This document shows, piece by piece, positions 11,485 to 24,500 of a stretch of 64,000 nucleotides of DNA. The notes beneath the pieces are model-generated. The model saw only the letters and a program-made list of their open reading frames with translations. It ran no database searches and was not told the DNA's origin. Source of the stretch: Zygnema cylindricum (Eukaryota; Streptophyta; Zygnematophyceae; Zygnematales; Zygnemataceae); assembly GCA_037447655.1 (NCBI GenBank), contig JBBHKE010002405.1, positions 88,936-152,935 on the forward strand. The letters are read 5' to 3'. Position numbers and translations under genes: made by a program. How positions within the stretch are numbered: position 1 is the stretch's first letter; each line of letters opens with the position of its first letter.

Positions 11485-11731
11485 TAGTGTTGTGTATCGA
11501 CAAGGATTTGCCGATAACCAATATAGGTTTTTTCTCGGGTAACGGATAATCAATATATTAGTACGATATATCGCTATCGATGTTATCGTCGATAAATAAC
11601 CGATATTTATCAGTTATTATCGGGGATAACACCAATTTCGATAACTATTGGCAATATCTATACGGACTTTACAAATAAATGTACGACTAGTACACTCATC
11701 TTTACGTGTTATTCCCCAAACGCGCCTTACT
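11485..11731 (+). mobile_element. hAT-type short element, truncated by Copia A
   Basis: It starts with TAGTGTTGTGTATCGACAAG, the terminal motif of the elements at 38585 and 54825. It then follows the 54825 copy (CCGATAACC.., TATCGGTxxTATCG.., GTxTTATTCCCC) until the Copia LTR begins at 11732. The right half and right terminus are missing. Confidence 0.75.
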
Positions 11732-12721
11732 TGTTGAAAATAAGTATTTTCTAGGTCTAAATTAGATAAAAAGTGAAGAGAGCGCAAGCAATCTGTCTCC
11801 ACCTCTCTCTCTCTATCCCTCATACTTGTTGTAGTCACTAAAGGAGAAAGAGAGAGTAGTGGAGCCATGGCTGCCTCAGCTCCACTTGTGCAGGACTAAA
11901 GAGTGACCTAAGTAACTCTCAACAAAAGGTTAAGTCTGGCAGGACTTGAACCCCCGACCTGCAGAGCATGGCGTAGCAGTTAGCTCTAACCGGCATGTCG
12001 TAGAAGTGCGCTAGAGTATATAGGGTTTGATAAATACTTAAACACTGTTACGATAGTTATTCCGATTAACGCAAATGCAGACATAAGTACATGAAGCGGA
12101 TTAAATACGGTACAAATATGATTCCGCACAAAACAAATGAATCAGACATTTGTTTCGACGGTTGAGATCGAATACGAAATTCTATCTGATGGCGCACGTC
12201 ATCGTCGGGATACCGGAATGCTCACTTTGGCATTTAGTGACGTGGCATGACCTGGCGCCACGTGGAGAGATAACATTCGGTCGCGGGAATTTCGAGGAAC
12301 ATATGGACGAGTGAAAAATGGACACGCGTCTGCTTAATAGCCTTGTCGTTCATAGGCCGTACAAAAGGTACACCGGCAGTAGTACTATTTGGCACAGTAC
12401 AGTATTCTGATTGGTCCGTATTTTAGTATATAGGAGTTATTACAAAGAATCAGGACTTAGTAAATTTTGGTAGGCAGTCACCTCTCTCTTTGAGAGTTTG
12501 TACAAATTGGCATTTTTACTGCCTCATAACTTATCGCATGGTTGGGCTTTTTCATAGATTTTTTTTCCTATGTACTCAGGGGAGTCCAGGCTGTACATGG
12601 GAGCAGTTAGATTGTCTGTTTGTCTGCTGGGGTAATATTTGTTGCCATTGAAAGTGGGTTGGTTAATAACTATCTAGAGGCTTCTTGAATTATGTAGTCC
12701 AATGGAGGACAAAGAGTTGCA
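11732..12721 (+). repeat. 5' LTR of Copia copy A
   Basis: About 990 bp, starting TGTTGAAAATAAG and ending GAGTTGCA, collinear with the LTRs of copies C and E. It contains the antisense tRNA-like block, a near-palindrome, a TATA-like region and, 23 bases before its end, the ATG that opens gag. Confidence 0.88.
11922..12012 (-). other. tRNA-like block inside the LTR (copy A)
   Basis: On the minus strand this reads ..CCGGTTAGAGCTAACTGCTACGCC.. then GGGGGTTCAAGTCCTGCC. It resembles the D-arm and T-arm (B box) of a tRNA, but the acceptor stem does not pair and the B box has a G-to-A change relative to the other copies. It is a tRNA-derived relic, not a working tRNA. Confidence 0.55.
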
Positions 12722-15510
12722 CGTTATGGGCCCACCCTCTAGGGTGCCCATCTTGAATGGATCAAGGTTTATCTATTGGGAAGCCATGATGACAGGGGCT
12801 TTGTGTGAAAAACGATTCTAGGGTATTGTTAGTGGAAAAGTGAAACGTCTACTTCAGGGAACACCACCAAGGATTTGGTGGAATAATGTATTATGGAGCA
12901 ACATCAGCTGCAGCAGAGGAGGCACATGATGGGGACAGAAGTGTGTCGGAAAAGAGGAAAGAAAAGGAGATACCTCGTACTCTTATTGCTCCTATTCTTA
13001 CCAAACCACGAGGAGCGATCGTGAAGACCATGGAAACCGACACTCAAATGTGGGATGACGCCAACATGGCTGCCAAGAAGTTTATTCTGAGTCACCTCAC
13101 ACAAGTTTTGGCAGCTCCTCACCTTCACCTTTACAAGGCGAAATAGTTCTAGGTAAGTTTGATAGAGATCTATAGAGTTGGTAGAATTCGAAGCTCCAGT
13201 TGGCAAAGCAAAAGTTTGGAAAATACACTTACAAAGGGGGAAAGATGTTAGACTGCTGTAATGATCTTTCTTGTTTGTATATGGAGATGGAAAGTGTCGG
13301 ATGGACAGGTAGAATGAAGATGAAGGTTAACACTCTCATCATGAAGTTACCCGACGAATATGAGAATATAGTGTACCGAGTACAGGAAATGACTGATAGT
13401 TCATGGAAGTGGAATACAGTGGTCCGCATGATTCTTGTGCAAGGAATCACGATTGAGATCGGAGAGGCCGAAAGAGCGGTCAAGCTCTAACCGCCGGAGG
13501 GGACAGGTGGAGACCGGAACCGAAAAGCCATACAAAGGAGAAAGAGTTCAACCTGGAGGACTAAGGCCCCCAAAGGGCCTATGTCATATTTGCAGAAAGC
13601 CAAGGCACTTTAATGCGGATTGTGTCAAGCTGGCGGAGCTGAGGCTCCAAGAGAACCAAGGAGGGGGTTCTTTCGAAGGGAAGAAAAAGGCACTTTTGGT
13701 CACAAAGGTGACAGAAGACACCGAGGACAAGTCCTCGGAGGAGGAGGATGGGGATCTTCCTCTTGACGATAGTCTAAAGAGAAGGAGATCACTCGGAGAC
13801 AAAACTGAACCCTTGGAGCAATTCGGGAAGCTCCACAGGAAAGATGGATCATCTACTCAGGTGCATCCATGCATTTATGTCGTAACAAGGACCTCTTCAC
13901 TAAGGTAAGGAAGATTCCTACTGTAGAAATAGAGTATGGGGATAGGAGAGTTGTTACTACAGATCTAGTGGGATTAGTAGACATGAAAGTTTTAGTGGAG
14001 GGTAAGACTTCTATTCTTACTTTCTCTGATTTGCTTTATATTCCTCAGCTGAGTAAAAATCTTGTTTCTACATCTGTGAAAGATGAGAAAGAGTTTGATA
14101 CTTAAACTAGAGAAGGAGTCTTTACAGCCAAGTATGGGGATGAAATTTACTTCACTGCAGATAAGGGTAGACAAGGAATGTTTAGGCTTAACGTGAGTAA
14201 TGAAGAGAAGAATGCTTACTAAGTTGGTGTCCCAAAATTGATGATTTGGCATAAACAGTTGGGGCATGTGCATTTTGATAGGTTGAGGAAAATGAAAAAG
14301 CTAGGTGTAATAGAAGGCATTCAATTAAGTGATAATCAAATGGTTGATGATTGTAGTTGTTTTGCCCAAAGAAAAGCTCATATACTTCCTTTTCCTAAAG
14401 CCGCCACATATAGGGGTGAAAAAGTGGTAGATTTGATCCACACAGATATATCTGGGGACCAGCAAAGGTACCCTCACTTGGAGGGAAAACGTATATGTTG
14501 ACAATCACTCATGATTGGTCTAGGTACTCTAGAGTTTATTTTCTAAAAACAAAGTCAGAAACACCAACTTACATCAAAGAATATAAAGCTTGGAGTGAGA
14601 AGTTGCATGGAACCCCCATTAAGAGAATAAGGAGTGATTATGGGGGTGAATATACCTCTTACCAGTTTGAGGAATACTTAAGAGATGAGGGAGTTCAACA
14701 CCAGAAAACAGTACCACATAATCCGAAACAGAATGGGGTAGGAGAGAGGCTAAACCAAACACTAGGAGATAGTGTATGCAGTATGTTGGCTGACAAGAAA
14801 ATAGGAAAGAGATTTTGGGCAGAAGCCATGAACTGTTCCAACTACATTAAAAATAGAGTCCTTACATCAGTAGTCAAAGGTATGACACCTTATGAGAGAT
14901 GGGTTGGAAAGAAACCAGATATCTCTCACCTTAAAGTATTTGGTAGCCAAGTTTACAGTCTATATACGGATAAGAAAAACTGGAAACTTGATGTTAAGGG
15001 AAAACCTGGATATTTTGTTGGATATGATGAGGATGTTAAGAGATACAAAGTCTATGACTTAGCAAAGCAGGATATAGTTCTGGTTAAACACCTAGTTGTC
15101 ATGGATGAAGGAAAGTCAATTGACCTCTTCATATATATACTAAAATTATAAAAATCACGTTTGAGTCCAAGCGTGAGGAGAACCATGTTTCTTCCGAAAA
15201 GGACATGAGTGAGACCGTGATTGCAGATTCAAGGGAGATCCAAGATAGAAGAGAGCTACCAGCTACCCCACATATTCCCATGGACTTCAAAGAGACAGAA
15301 GAGAAGGAACTGGAACCATCTTCTATGGATAGGGGAGCTAATGAGACACTAAGGAGAAACCCAAGACTTACCTCTATTCCAGCTTCAGAATTTGAAAGGG
15401 GGAGAAGGAGCAGCAAAATGCTACAAAAGAAACAGGTTGCTCATAAGATAACTAATCTATCTTATCCTAATACATAATATTTGTACGAGTGGAGGTAGTT
15501 AATGATTCGT
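12722..15510 (+). pseudogene. Copia copy A gag-protease-integrase remnant, 3'-truncated
   Basis: The primer site starts right after the LTR (CGTTATGGGCCCACC, first base mutated). The gag reading MEDKELHVMGPPSRVP opens in the LTR and meets a stop near 12820. Later pieces keep the zinc knuckle (CHICRKPRHFNADC, about 13590), damaged protease surroundings, the pre-integrase region and an integrase core with SDYGGEY and NPKQNGVGE (14495-15151). Several stops and frameshifts break it. Similarity to copy C fades near 15510, before reverse transcriptase, and no 3' LTR follows. Confidence 0.85.
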
Positions 15511-17617
15511 AGGAAAATATTGCGACCAAATTTTAGTTTTGAAATTGAATAAATTTTTTTTGAAACGGAATGGCAAAAAGGTGCCACAAAATTTGAAGGT
15601 CAGCGGATGTCAGAAAGAGCGTGCGAGTAAATTTCGGTCCACCTGCATACAACGTGGTGGAAGGCACATGGCGTGTACGACGTGTTAGTTTCTCATCGCC
15701 TGTTTGTGGTGAATGTATTTTTTACTTTTCACGTGTACCAATGGGACCAGTTTGAAGAAACTCTCCTCGCCAAGGAGACTCTATTCACACTAAACGATGT
15801 GCGTGATTCTTTCGCCAATCTAATAAAGTGAAACATCCAACGGTCGATACTTACGCTTATATATTCGAGCCATCTAGTAAACATATTTTATCATGATTTG
15901 TCTAACAAAAAAAAACAATTGTACGAATCTGTACGAAATAGTATAGCGTCCTGTAAACAGCCCCACTTTTCCTCTAATTGAAGTTTACCCTTATAGCACT
16001 CGTCTCATAACCAATTCCCACCGGAAAAAAATTCACTTCCTCAACAGACGGGCGTTAGAATAATGTATGGATTTTCAAACACTGACTTTTTTGTTTTCTG
16101 AAATTTTTGGATTACCGTACAAACTAACTTCCTCGAAATATTAAGGGATATTGAAGTCGGGTTAAAGTAGCGTAATTTTGTGAAACAGGCCAACTATAAC
16201 CCAAACAGCTAACGTGGCAAGAACAACATTCTAACGGCTATTTCTTTGTTTTCGCGCGAAAAAAGTGTAGGACTTTGAAATACCATCGAACATTCATTCT
16301 TTCCCTCTCTCTCTCTCTCCTTCTCCTTCTCTATCTCCTTCTCCCTCTCCTTCTCCCTCTCCCTCTCCCTCTTCTTCTCCCTCTCCCTCTCCCTCTCCCT
16401 ATCTCTCCCTCTCCCNNNNNNNNNNGTTTTTAACGTAAGTCCGTTTTTATGAGTTACCACAACGTGCTTTGTGGTTTTAAAAGTAAAGTAAGGCGCATAT
16501 AGCTACTAGTCGTTGCTTTTTTGAAACGGTAAGGTTTAGTTTGCCGCGGCTAAGGGTCAAGCTCATCCTAAACGATACTGTTAGTTCTTTCGTTTTCCCG
16601 TTAGTTATGTGGTGAACCCAAACATAAACGGGGTTAGTCACAAACGTGTGCCTGTTTTGTAAACAACATTATTGGTATACGTTCGGTTTTCATCTTCAAG
16701 TATCTGTTCTTCAATCAACACTTCTACATTTTCGCGTGAAGTGACCCGCAACAACGCCACACATAGTTGTCCGTGTGCAAACACTGATTGGGGCAAATAC
16801 AAACCCAAGTGGTGTATTGATTGCCCTTTGCTTTCTTGATTGTCATAGCAAATCCTACTCGAACTGGGAATCGGCGCCGTTTGATTTGGAATGGCAAAGT
16901 TTTTTCGTTGCTGATCATCGATATACGCGGAATGAAATGAAAATTTTGGTGTTTCGTGCAACACCATTGAGTATTTTTGCCTGAATGCAATTTTTGGAAA
17001 TACCCACAACTTAAAGTTTGGTTCCACAAGACAAAAAATACCCGTTACACGGGCAAGGTTCGTGTTCTGTGTGTTTATGCACTTATAGAGTTTTAACTTT
17101 TTAGCCAGTGTAATGGTTTGAGCCCTAGTTGTCCAATTCTTATAGATTTTGATTTTTTTCCGATTTTACGTAGTACTCGTGACTTTTATACTTTTCGTAA
17201 AAACGTTTAGTTTTCGCTGTATGAACATGTACAACAACGTAAGCAAAGCGGAATCATAAGAAATCCTCAAAAAATCCTCAAAAAATCTTAAAATTTACAA
17301 AAAAATAACATAAATGTACGACAATATACAGAAAGTGTACCCTACAAAACCTAATGGTACGGCAAATCTTTGGCAACTGTACATGTATGAAAAGTATGGG
17401 CAGTTATACTCAAACATACGGAATGTAAGGAAATGTACTCTAAAGCCCTAAAAATCCCTTAAATAACCTTTAAAAGGTGCGATAATGTATGGACATTGTC
17501 AAGAAATGTACGGAAATGTTGCGGGTTTGTTTCGTGCGTAATATGCGTACGTGACATCTATGGTTTGAGCTTGTCGTAATCTGCACGTTATGCGCCACTT
17601 TTGGCGGACCGCACTTA
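15511..17617. other. Gene-free stretch with a CT-rich simple repeat and a gap
   Basis: No coding region is supported. A (CTCTCC)n-like tract runs from about 16300 to the N run at 16416-16425. The open frame on the minus strand across it is Arg/Glu repeat noise. The remainder is AT-rich and single-copy within this window. Confidence 0.5.
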
Positions 17618-17625
17618 CTTTTAAC

Positions 17626-17931
17626 CATAGTTCAAAAGTAGGTTAAAGTAGGCCCATACAATATACCTATTGTATCCAAAACATACAATATGACCTTAAG
17701 ACCCATATTGTGTTCAGGCCTATTCGGATCAATTAAAACAATCGGACCAAAAATTAGACAAACTAAAACATTCGGACCAAAAAAAATTATTTACACCGTC
17801 ACATTCGGACGATTGGACGGTCGTTGATCAAAGTAGCGATCTAAGAAGATCACATGAAAATCCCATAACATAACTTACGATAAAGGCGCCGACCAAAGGC
17901 CTACCATAAAAACGCCTACTTTTGAACTATG
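17626..17931. mobile_element. hAT-like MITE, copy 1 of a three-copy family
   Basis: 306 bp with termini CATAGTTCAAAAGTAGG and its complement. The flanking 8 bp are CTTTTAAC (17618-17625) and TTTTTAAC (17932-17939), a target duplication with one change. The interior has CATACAATAT/ATATTG repeats and an ATTCGGACCAA series and encodes nothing. Confidence 0.88.
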
Positions 17932-18204
17932 TTTTTAACCATAGATGTACCAAGTGTTTTAAACGCACGCATGAAACGTCGAAAAAATAATGATATATGC
18001 GCACGAAACAAATGCAAAAAAAAATAAAATGCGTTGACTAACTTTAACTTCATAATAAAATATAAAATAAACAACATTTAATCCAAAGTACTTCTACAAC
18101 TTAGGGTATGTGCTCATGTATAAAAGTACCGAGTTAGATTATTACATCTTCCATGAAAGATTTTCTCGCGGCTTCCGCTGGCCTTGCATCGCATATTTTT
18201 AGAT

Positions 18205-18507
18205 CATAGTTCAAAAGTAGGTGAAAGTAGGCCCATACAATATGTCTATTGTGCGCAAAACATACAATATGACCTTAAGACCCATATTGTATTCGGACCT
18301 ATTCGGACCAATTAAAACATTCGGACCAAATATTCGACCAATTATAACATTCTGACCAATTTTTTTTTACACCGTCAGATTTAGACGATCAGACGGTCGC
18401 TGATCAAAGTAGCGATCTAAGAAGATCATATGAAAAGCCCGTAACACAACTTACGATAAAGGCGCCGACCAAAGGCCTACCATAAAAACGCCTACTTTTG
18501 AACTATG
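18205..18507. mobile_element. hAT-like MITE, copy 2
   Basis: 303 bp, the same termini and interior as the copy at 17626, with perfect 8-bp flanks TTTTAGAT at 18197-18204 and 18508-18515. The 8-bp target duplication places the family in the hAT superfamily. Confidence 0.92.
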
Positions 18508-18896
18508 TTTTAGATAGTGTAATGTGCGAAATGTGTCACTTAGTACTTAAAATGCCTATTATTTCACATTGACGTACAAAATAAGTGTTAGACTGCCAAG
18601 TAATGGCGTCGACAACAAAAATTGAGTGCGTCGCACGGAAAAATCGTACTCAGATATTGGTATTGTTTAAATAGCGTTAGTTACAAACTGGAAATTTGAA
18701 TGCTTTTAAATATTGTAGCGTACAAAATGTCAGTCCGTTCTAAACCTTGTAATTATTTTGTACAGACGTACAAAATAAGTGTCATATGAGGACGTCGAGA
18801 TTGCAAATTGAGTGAGTCGCACGGAAAATCGTACGCAGATTTGATTCCAAGTCATAAAGACGAAGGAAAATAACCCTAACTTGTTCTCACATATTC

Positions 18897-19722
18897 AAGT
18901 GACTTAAGTCACTCTCAACAAAAGGTTGAGTCCGGCAGGACTCGAACCCCCGACCGGTAGAGCGCGGCGTAGCCGTTAGCTCTAACCAGTCTGTCGTAGA
19001 AGTCCGTTAGATGATATAGGGTTTTATTCATATTTAAACTATTGTACTATACTGAAATGATTTAACTGCAATATGAACGAAACGAACATAGAACTTGTTA
19101 AGGTTTAGTGCGAACGTCATTTCGCACGAAACAAATGAAACGAACATTTGTTTTAACGGTCGACATTTAATGTCGGATTTAATCCGACGGCGCACGTCAT
19201 CACCGAGATCGCGGAATGGTCACTTTGGATTTTATGGACGTGGCATGACGTGGCGCCGTGTGGAAGGATGACATTCGGTCGCGGGAATTCCGAAAAATAT
19301 ACGAACGAGTGGAAAAATGACACGCGTCCACTCAATAGCCTTGTCGTACACCGGCCGTACAGAAAGTACATCGGCCGTAGTACCTTTCTATACTTTACAG
19401 TAATATGATTGGTTCGTACTTTAGTAGATAGGGGTTGTGAGAGGGATTTAGGACTTAGGAAATTTTGGTAGATAGAGACCTCTCTCTCTAAGAGAGCCTT
19501 GTATAAATTGGCATTTTTGCCGGCTCATAACTTATCGGCTGGTTGGCCGTTTTCAGTGATTCTTTTTGCTACGGACTCAGGGGAGTCCAGGCTACACAGG
19601 GGTCCAGTCAAATTGTCAGTTTGCCTTCTTGGGCAGCAGTGGTTGTGGCTTAAAGTGGGTTAGTTAAATATTATCTAGAGGCTTCCTGTATTCTGTGGTC
19701 CAATGGAGGACACAAAATTTCA
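18897..19722 (+). repeat. Truncated LTR of the A/C/E Copia family
   Basis: This follows the LTR of copy C from the palindrome (GTGACTTAAGTCAC, 18899) to the gag ATG region (CCAATGGAGGACACAAAATTTCA). It lacks about the first 170 bp. No primer site or gag follows, so it is a truncated solo or orphan LTR. It includes a tRNA-like block on the minus strand at about 18924-19014 with an intact GGTTCGAGTCC box. Confidence 0.82.
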
Positions 19723-20339
19723 GCTGTCACGGTGGTCAAACATCTTTCCCATCTATGGATCTCGTGCGTCCCTCTGTATACCCCCTTTTTCTGTACATGG
19801 CTGCGAATAGGTACTTCCCCGAGAGGGTCTACTTGCTGCGATGTACTGAGAGGAAGGCGGAGGAGGGCGAGAATAGGGAGATCTCTGTGACCAGTCCTGC
19901 ACAGACTAGGAAGAGCTGCTCTCCGAAGAACTGCTCAAAATCTCCACCACCCCTCCCACATGTCTTACCACTCTAACTCGATTTTGTTCGAGCCACATTG
20001 TGCACCAAGTCCTTCTTCACCTTCAGCTTATGGAGGTCGTGAAGAGGAAGGAGTTCCTTACGACTTGGGCGATGGGGATCCGTCAAAACCGCGGGGTCAA
20101 TCTGGATCTCCGCCCGCGGAATCTTGGATCTGGTGTGAAGCCTAACTTTTGGAAGAGGACCCACATGTGACTCCTTCTGAGCTTGCTTCTTCGGCTGGGC
20201 CCTGGGAAACACTCTGTCCCTTTCCTCGGCCTCGGCCCGAGCTTCCCTCTTTCCCTCTGAACAGTTTGTGTCACTTCGCAATGTTTTAACGCCACATTGT
20301 CAACGTGGATGCATTCCATATGTTTAGGGTTTGTAATAT
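19723..20339. other. GC-richer segment of unknown origin
   Basis: Base composition rises here relative to both sides. Short open frames exist on both strands (for example 19973-20281 on the minus strand), but none has a recognisable domain. It could be a captured gene fragment beside the truncated LTR or a decayed exon; the sequence does not decide. Confidence 0.3.
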
Positions 20340-20990
20340 TAAGACGCCACGCACGTCACGCTCAACTATGACAGCGTCGACGTCACAAATTCTTAAATCT
20401 TTCCGCCATGGTTTCCGGATTGTATTTTTTTTTGTCTTTTCTCACTCTACTTGCCATCGTAATGCGCCCAAATATAGTAAAAAGAAATTGTTTTCAGAGA
20501 ACTTTCATTTGATACCATTATTGACGTTTTTTGTTGCAAAATTGTGAGATGGACGCGGTAGTGGGAGAGGGAGAGCGAGAGAGGCGCTTTCAAGGACTTC
20601 GCTTTTGCGAAATTACGTCTGTTTGTCGAGACCCCTCCACGGCCTCTTTACGGATAAAAGCGCACGGAAAAATGTCACGCACAAGCTGGAAATGTGCTCT
20701 GGGTTATTTTTTTGGTACTCCGCGGACAAAAATTGTGAAAAACCTCCGTCGCGCGCGAAATCATATGCCTATTCGCCCGCGTCGTGGAACTTTTTTTTAA
20801 ATCACCTCGCAAGGTCATTTTAGATCAAGTTTGAAGATGAGCTGGAAGGACGTGAAAGTGGGTCGAAACGTGCTAGACGACAAATTGGCATCGCGCTAGA
20901 CGACAAAATGCAGTACACTTCAAGTTTCAAGGTAACGCAACTTGTACGGTGGTATTTTCAATTTTTTGGTACGGCTGCGGATTTTGTCGT
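20340..20990 (+). repeat. Third copy of the inverted-arm repeat
   Basis: It shares landmarks with 10740-11395 in the same order: GACGTCACA, CCATGGTTTCCGGATT, TCACTCTACTTGCCATC, GAGAGGGAGAGCGAGAGAGGCG, GTTTGAAGATGAGCTGG and a GTACACTTCAAGTTT end. No inverted partner is seen nearby. It ends about 550 bases before the start codon of the NERD-like gene, so it may affect that promoter. Confidence 0.6.
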
Positions 20991-21532
20991 TTTTTCCCAA
21001 GTTATAGAGGAAAATGACAGAAAATAACTGTAAATTTAGCACATGGGAAAGTGCCCTAAGGAAGGTTTGACACAACTGCAAAGGAAACATTGACTTCCGA
21101 TAAAATTGCACGTGGTTTTTACGCGCGAAACATTACGGCCGTTGTAAAGAATTTGTTTATGACGAGGACCCTAAAAGCTGAATTTCTGACGAATGGCGCA
21201 TCGTTTCAATCTGGATTCGGATTAATCGACGTCATCGAACCAGCCGGTTTGAAGTCGAAAGAACCGAGAAAAAGTGCCAAACCGCAAGAAAAAAAACCAA
21301 ATGCGGACATAGTGTACTGAGCCGACCTGTTAAGTGTTAACACATACCAGCTAACGGGAACTTTCAGCAGCTCGGTTCGGTTCAGTTCGGTATCGCTCCA
21401 AACCGAGCCGAATTCAAGTCACGGCAGGAACGCTGCTTGGAATCCGAATACGGTACGGTAATCGATGCCTGCCATCCAACTGAACGATACCGCAGTTTGC
21501 GAAGTCGCGTCATCATCAGAGGAGAGGGCAGC

Positions 21533-24500
21533 ATGGCGGCCATCGAATCCATGGAGGCCATCGCCATCGGTGAATCCAAAACTGATACGAGCGGTGATCT
21601 GCCGCCCGCTGACGTCCCTATGAAGGAGGCAGAACAGAAAGGTCCACAAACTGTCTCGACTTCTGAATGTCTTGGAGAGGAAGACATTTTGCAAAAACCG
21701 CAGTTGATAAAAAAAGAGGTAGAGGACGATGAGAATATGCAGAAAGAAGGAGAAGATTTCGAAGAGATTAGTAACAAAGAAGAGAACGGGAAACCGGAAA
21801 TAGTTTCAGAAATGGATTTGGATATCAGTTCGGACAAGGGGGGAGGGAAAACTCTCTCAGAAATGGAAATAAATTCCCGGAAAGTGGAGATGGAGGAGGG
21901 AGGGGAAGATGAGAGAAAAGAGGGAGAGGAAAAACCTGAAACGATTCCAGAAAAAAGCAGTCAACCATGTGCAGAAACAGAAACAGTGGAAGAACAGAAA
22001 AATATGAACGATAGTATTCCAATAAGAATGGAGGATTGTGAAGTGCCTGGTCCTCTGGTAGAAAAGAATGAAAAGGAGGAGACCGGAGCTCCAGCAGAAG
22101 GTACCGAGTCTGTTTTGGAGAAGAAAAGAGACGAGGAGGATGTGTGCTTCATTTGTTATGATGGAGGGGATCTTGTCGTTTGTGATAGGAGGTAAGATGT
22201 GAGAGGAGAGAAGTGAAAGAAGCAGTGACGTGAAGTGAAGTTCTAATATTATCCACTGGCGGTTTTCGTGCGTTTGTTCTTTTTTTCTTTTAGAGCAAAC
22301 CGTTTTTGTCCTTTTTAGGGTTTTCTAGCTCCTCAGGTCAATTTGGTCTCCTGAGTGAATCAGAGGCTCCTTTTTTGTCCCACAAATGTCCTATTCAAAA
22401 AACCAAACCCAAAAATTATTGCCCAGACTGTCTTGCAAAGGTGTACTCCTCCCAAACCTGCTAGTCACTTAATTATCACCTCTATATTTTCTTCATATTT
22501 TCCACTCCGTTTAATTAAACTGGCCCTGTACCTGAAGGATGGGGGAAGGAGTGAGGGCGAGTGTCCACTTTTTCTAAGTATTGTTAAGTAGTTGGAGCCT
22601 TAGAAAAAGGGTTATTTAAATTGGTAACTTTTTTTGCAGGGCTTGTCCTAAATCCTACCACCCCGAGTGTATCGACCGAGCACCGGAATTCTTTGTTGGG
22701 CGCGGGAACTGGAGCTGTGGTTAGTTTCGTTGTTTTTCTTTTCCTTTTTTATCCTTTTTTTTTTTTATGCCTCTTTCTTTTTTCTTTTTAATGTTTTTTT
22801 TTTTTTTTTGTCTTCTCATAAATGCCTGTGAATGCAACAGGCCAATTCTCAGGACTTGTCATTCGTTAAAGCTGTTAAAGTTCTTTAACAAAGAGAAAAA
22901 AATGGAGCTGGAAGAGTATCATTTTTGATCGAAACCCTGTGTCAACTGCCTTACGTCAAACTGAAAGAGTGTTGTCAAAACATTGCCCATGTGGCCATCT
23001 TTTCGTGTGTGTGTGTGTGTGTGTGTTTGTTTTTTGCACTTTTGTTGAAACTTTCATGTTCGAGAATGAGCTGCTTTCAAGACATTAGTACAGTTTGAGT
23101 TCATTTCGTACGTTTCCTAGGTTTGGACAGTTTTGGGGAAGCTTCTTTTCCTCTTTTAGAGGTGTCCCGTTGTTTATACTCTAAGCTAACGCCCATTCAC
23201 AATCTCTTACTTTTAGACATTTCTTTTTTTCCAAAACAACTCTTCGCTGGGCGGATTCCAATAGTTTTCCCTCACTATTTTGAAGGGATATGTGTCTTTT
23301 AAGCTCAAGTCATAAACGGGCAACTATTTTTTTGAATCATGTTTATGGTCTAGGTTGGTGCCTTTTTGCTTTACATTGTTTCTGAACCGAGAGTCTTTCG
23401 TTTGAATTATCGTCCCTTTCGTGTCTGGTTTTGTTCAAACGTACACCTAAAAACTTGCAGAGCATTTTGTTTCAGGAGCCTAAAGTGTTTCTTTTGAATC
23501 TTCATCCCTTTCCTTTTCCCATTTTTTTTCAAACGTACACCTAAAGAGTTGCAGCGAGGCATACTGTATGCATACAATATGTGCTTTTTACAGTGCAAAT
23601 AAAAGTTCCATATAGTAGAAAAGCAAAACTTTGAACTATGGTTGGGACGCCGTTTGAAACTCTGACAGTCATTAGACACGAGTCAATATGAGTTTTGTTC
23701 TGTGCAGACAAAAGTCCAATATAGTAGAAAAGCCTTCTTCTAAACCATGGTTGGGTGGATGGGCAGACTGGCATTTTTGCAGGGAATGCAAAAAGCCGGC
23801 AAGTATGCAGTGTATGACCTGTTGGCAGGCCCATTGTCGCACTCATTTTACTGTTGAGGGGAAAGACTGGCTTCGTTGTGGTCGAGGGAAGGGCATCTGT
23901 GATGACTGTCTTCCCCTTATCAAGATGCTGGAACAGTTTGGGAGTGTTGGTCCGAATGGGGTACGATATTCTTTCCCTTGCTCCTTGAGATGCTTAGACA
24001 CGCATGTGAAGTTTTTTACATTGGTGAGTGACTTGATTCACTCCCTTTGTTTTGCAAATTGGTTGAAGTGTTGCTTCTTGCTGGGCAAAAATGGAGAGTA
24101 GCAAATGAGATTATTTGTTGACGTTGATGCCTTGGTCACAGTGGTGTCCATATGGACACAGTTCAATGTGTCTTTTACAAGGAACAGTGACCGACGCTTC
24201 CATGATTTTTCTACCGGCGTTCTCCTTCCGTTATGTGTTTGGAGACTAACGTTAGATCAAGCCTGAAGTCAAATTCCTCTTTGTGTATGGTAAAATATTA
24301 AGACTTGTAGATTTTGTTCGGCAGAAAGTCAAATTACTTGGCATAAACACAATAGACAGGCTATCATGAACAGCTTCAGTGATCCGTTTTTAGTCATCTA
24401 CTATATTGTACCACATTGACTATGAACATTTCTAACATGTGTGAAATCATGAAGAACAATAGTTCAGGACAAAATAACTCATGTAACAAAGCCAACCTGT

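Noticed and set aside
16209-16460. Arg/Glu-repeat open frame on the minus strand
   Set aside because: It is the translation of a CT simple repeat and spans an assembly gap.
19695-20281. Gag continuation after the truncated LTR
   Set aside because: The frame from the LTR ATG runs on for about 30 codons but does not match gag of the other copies, and the primer site is absent.
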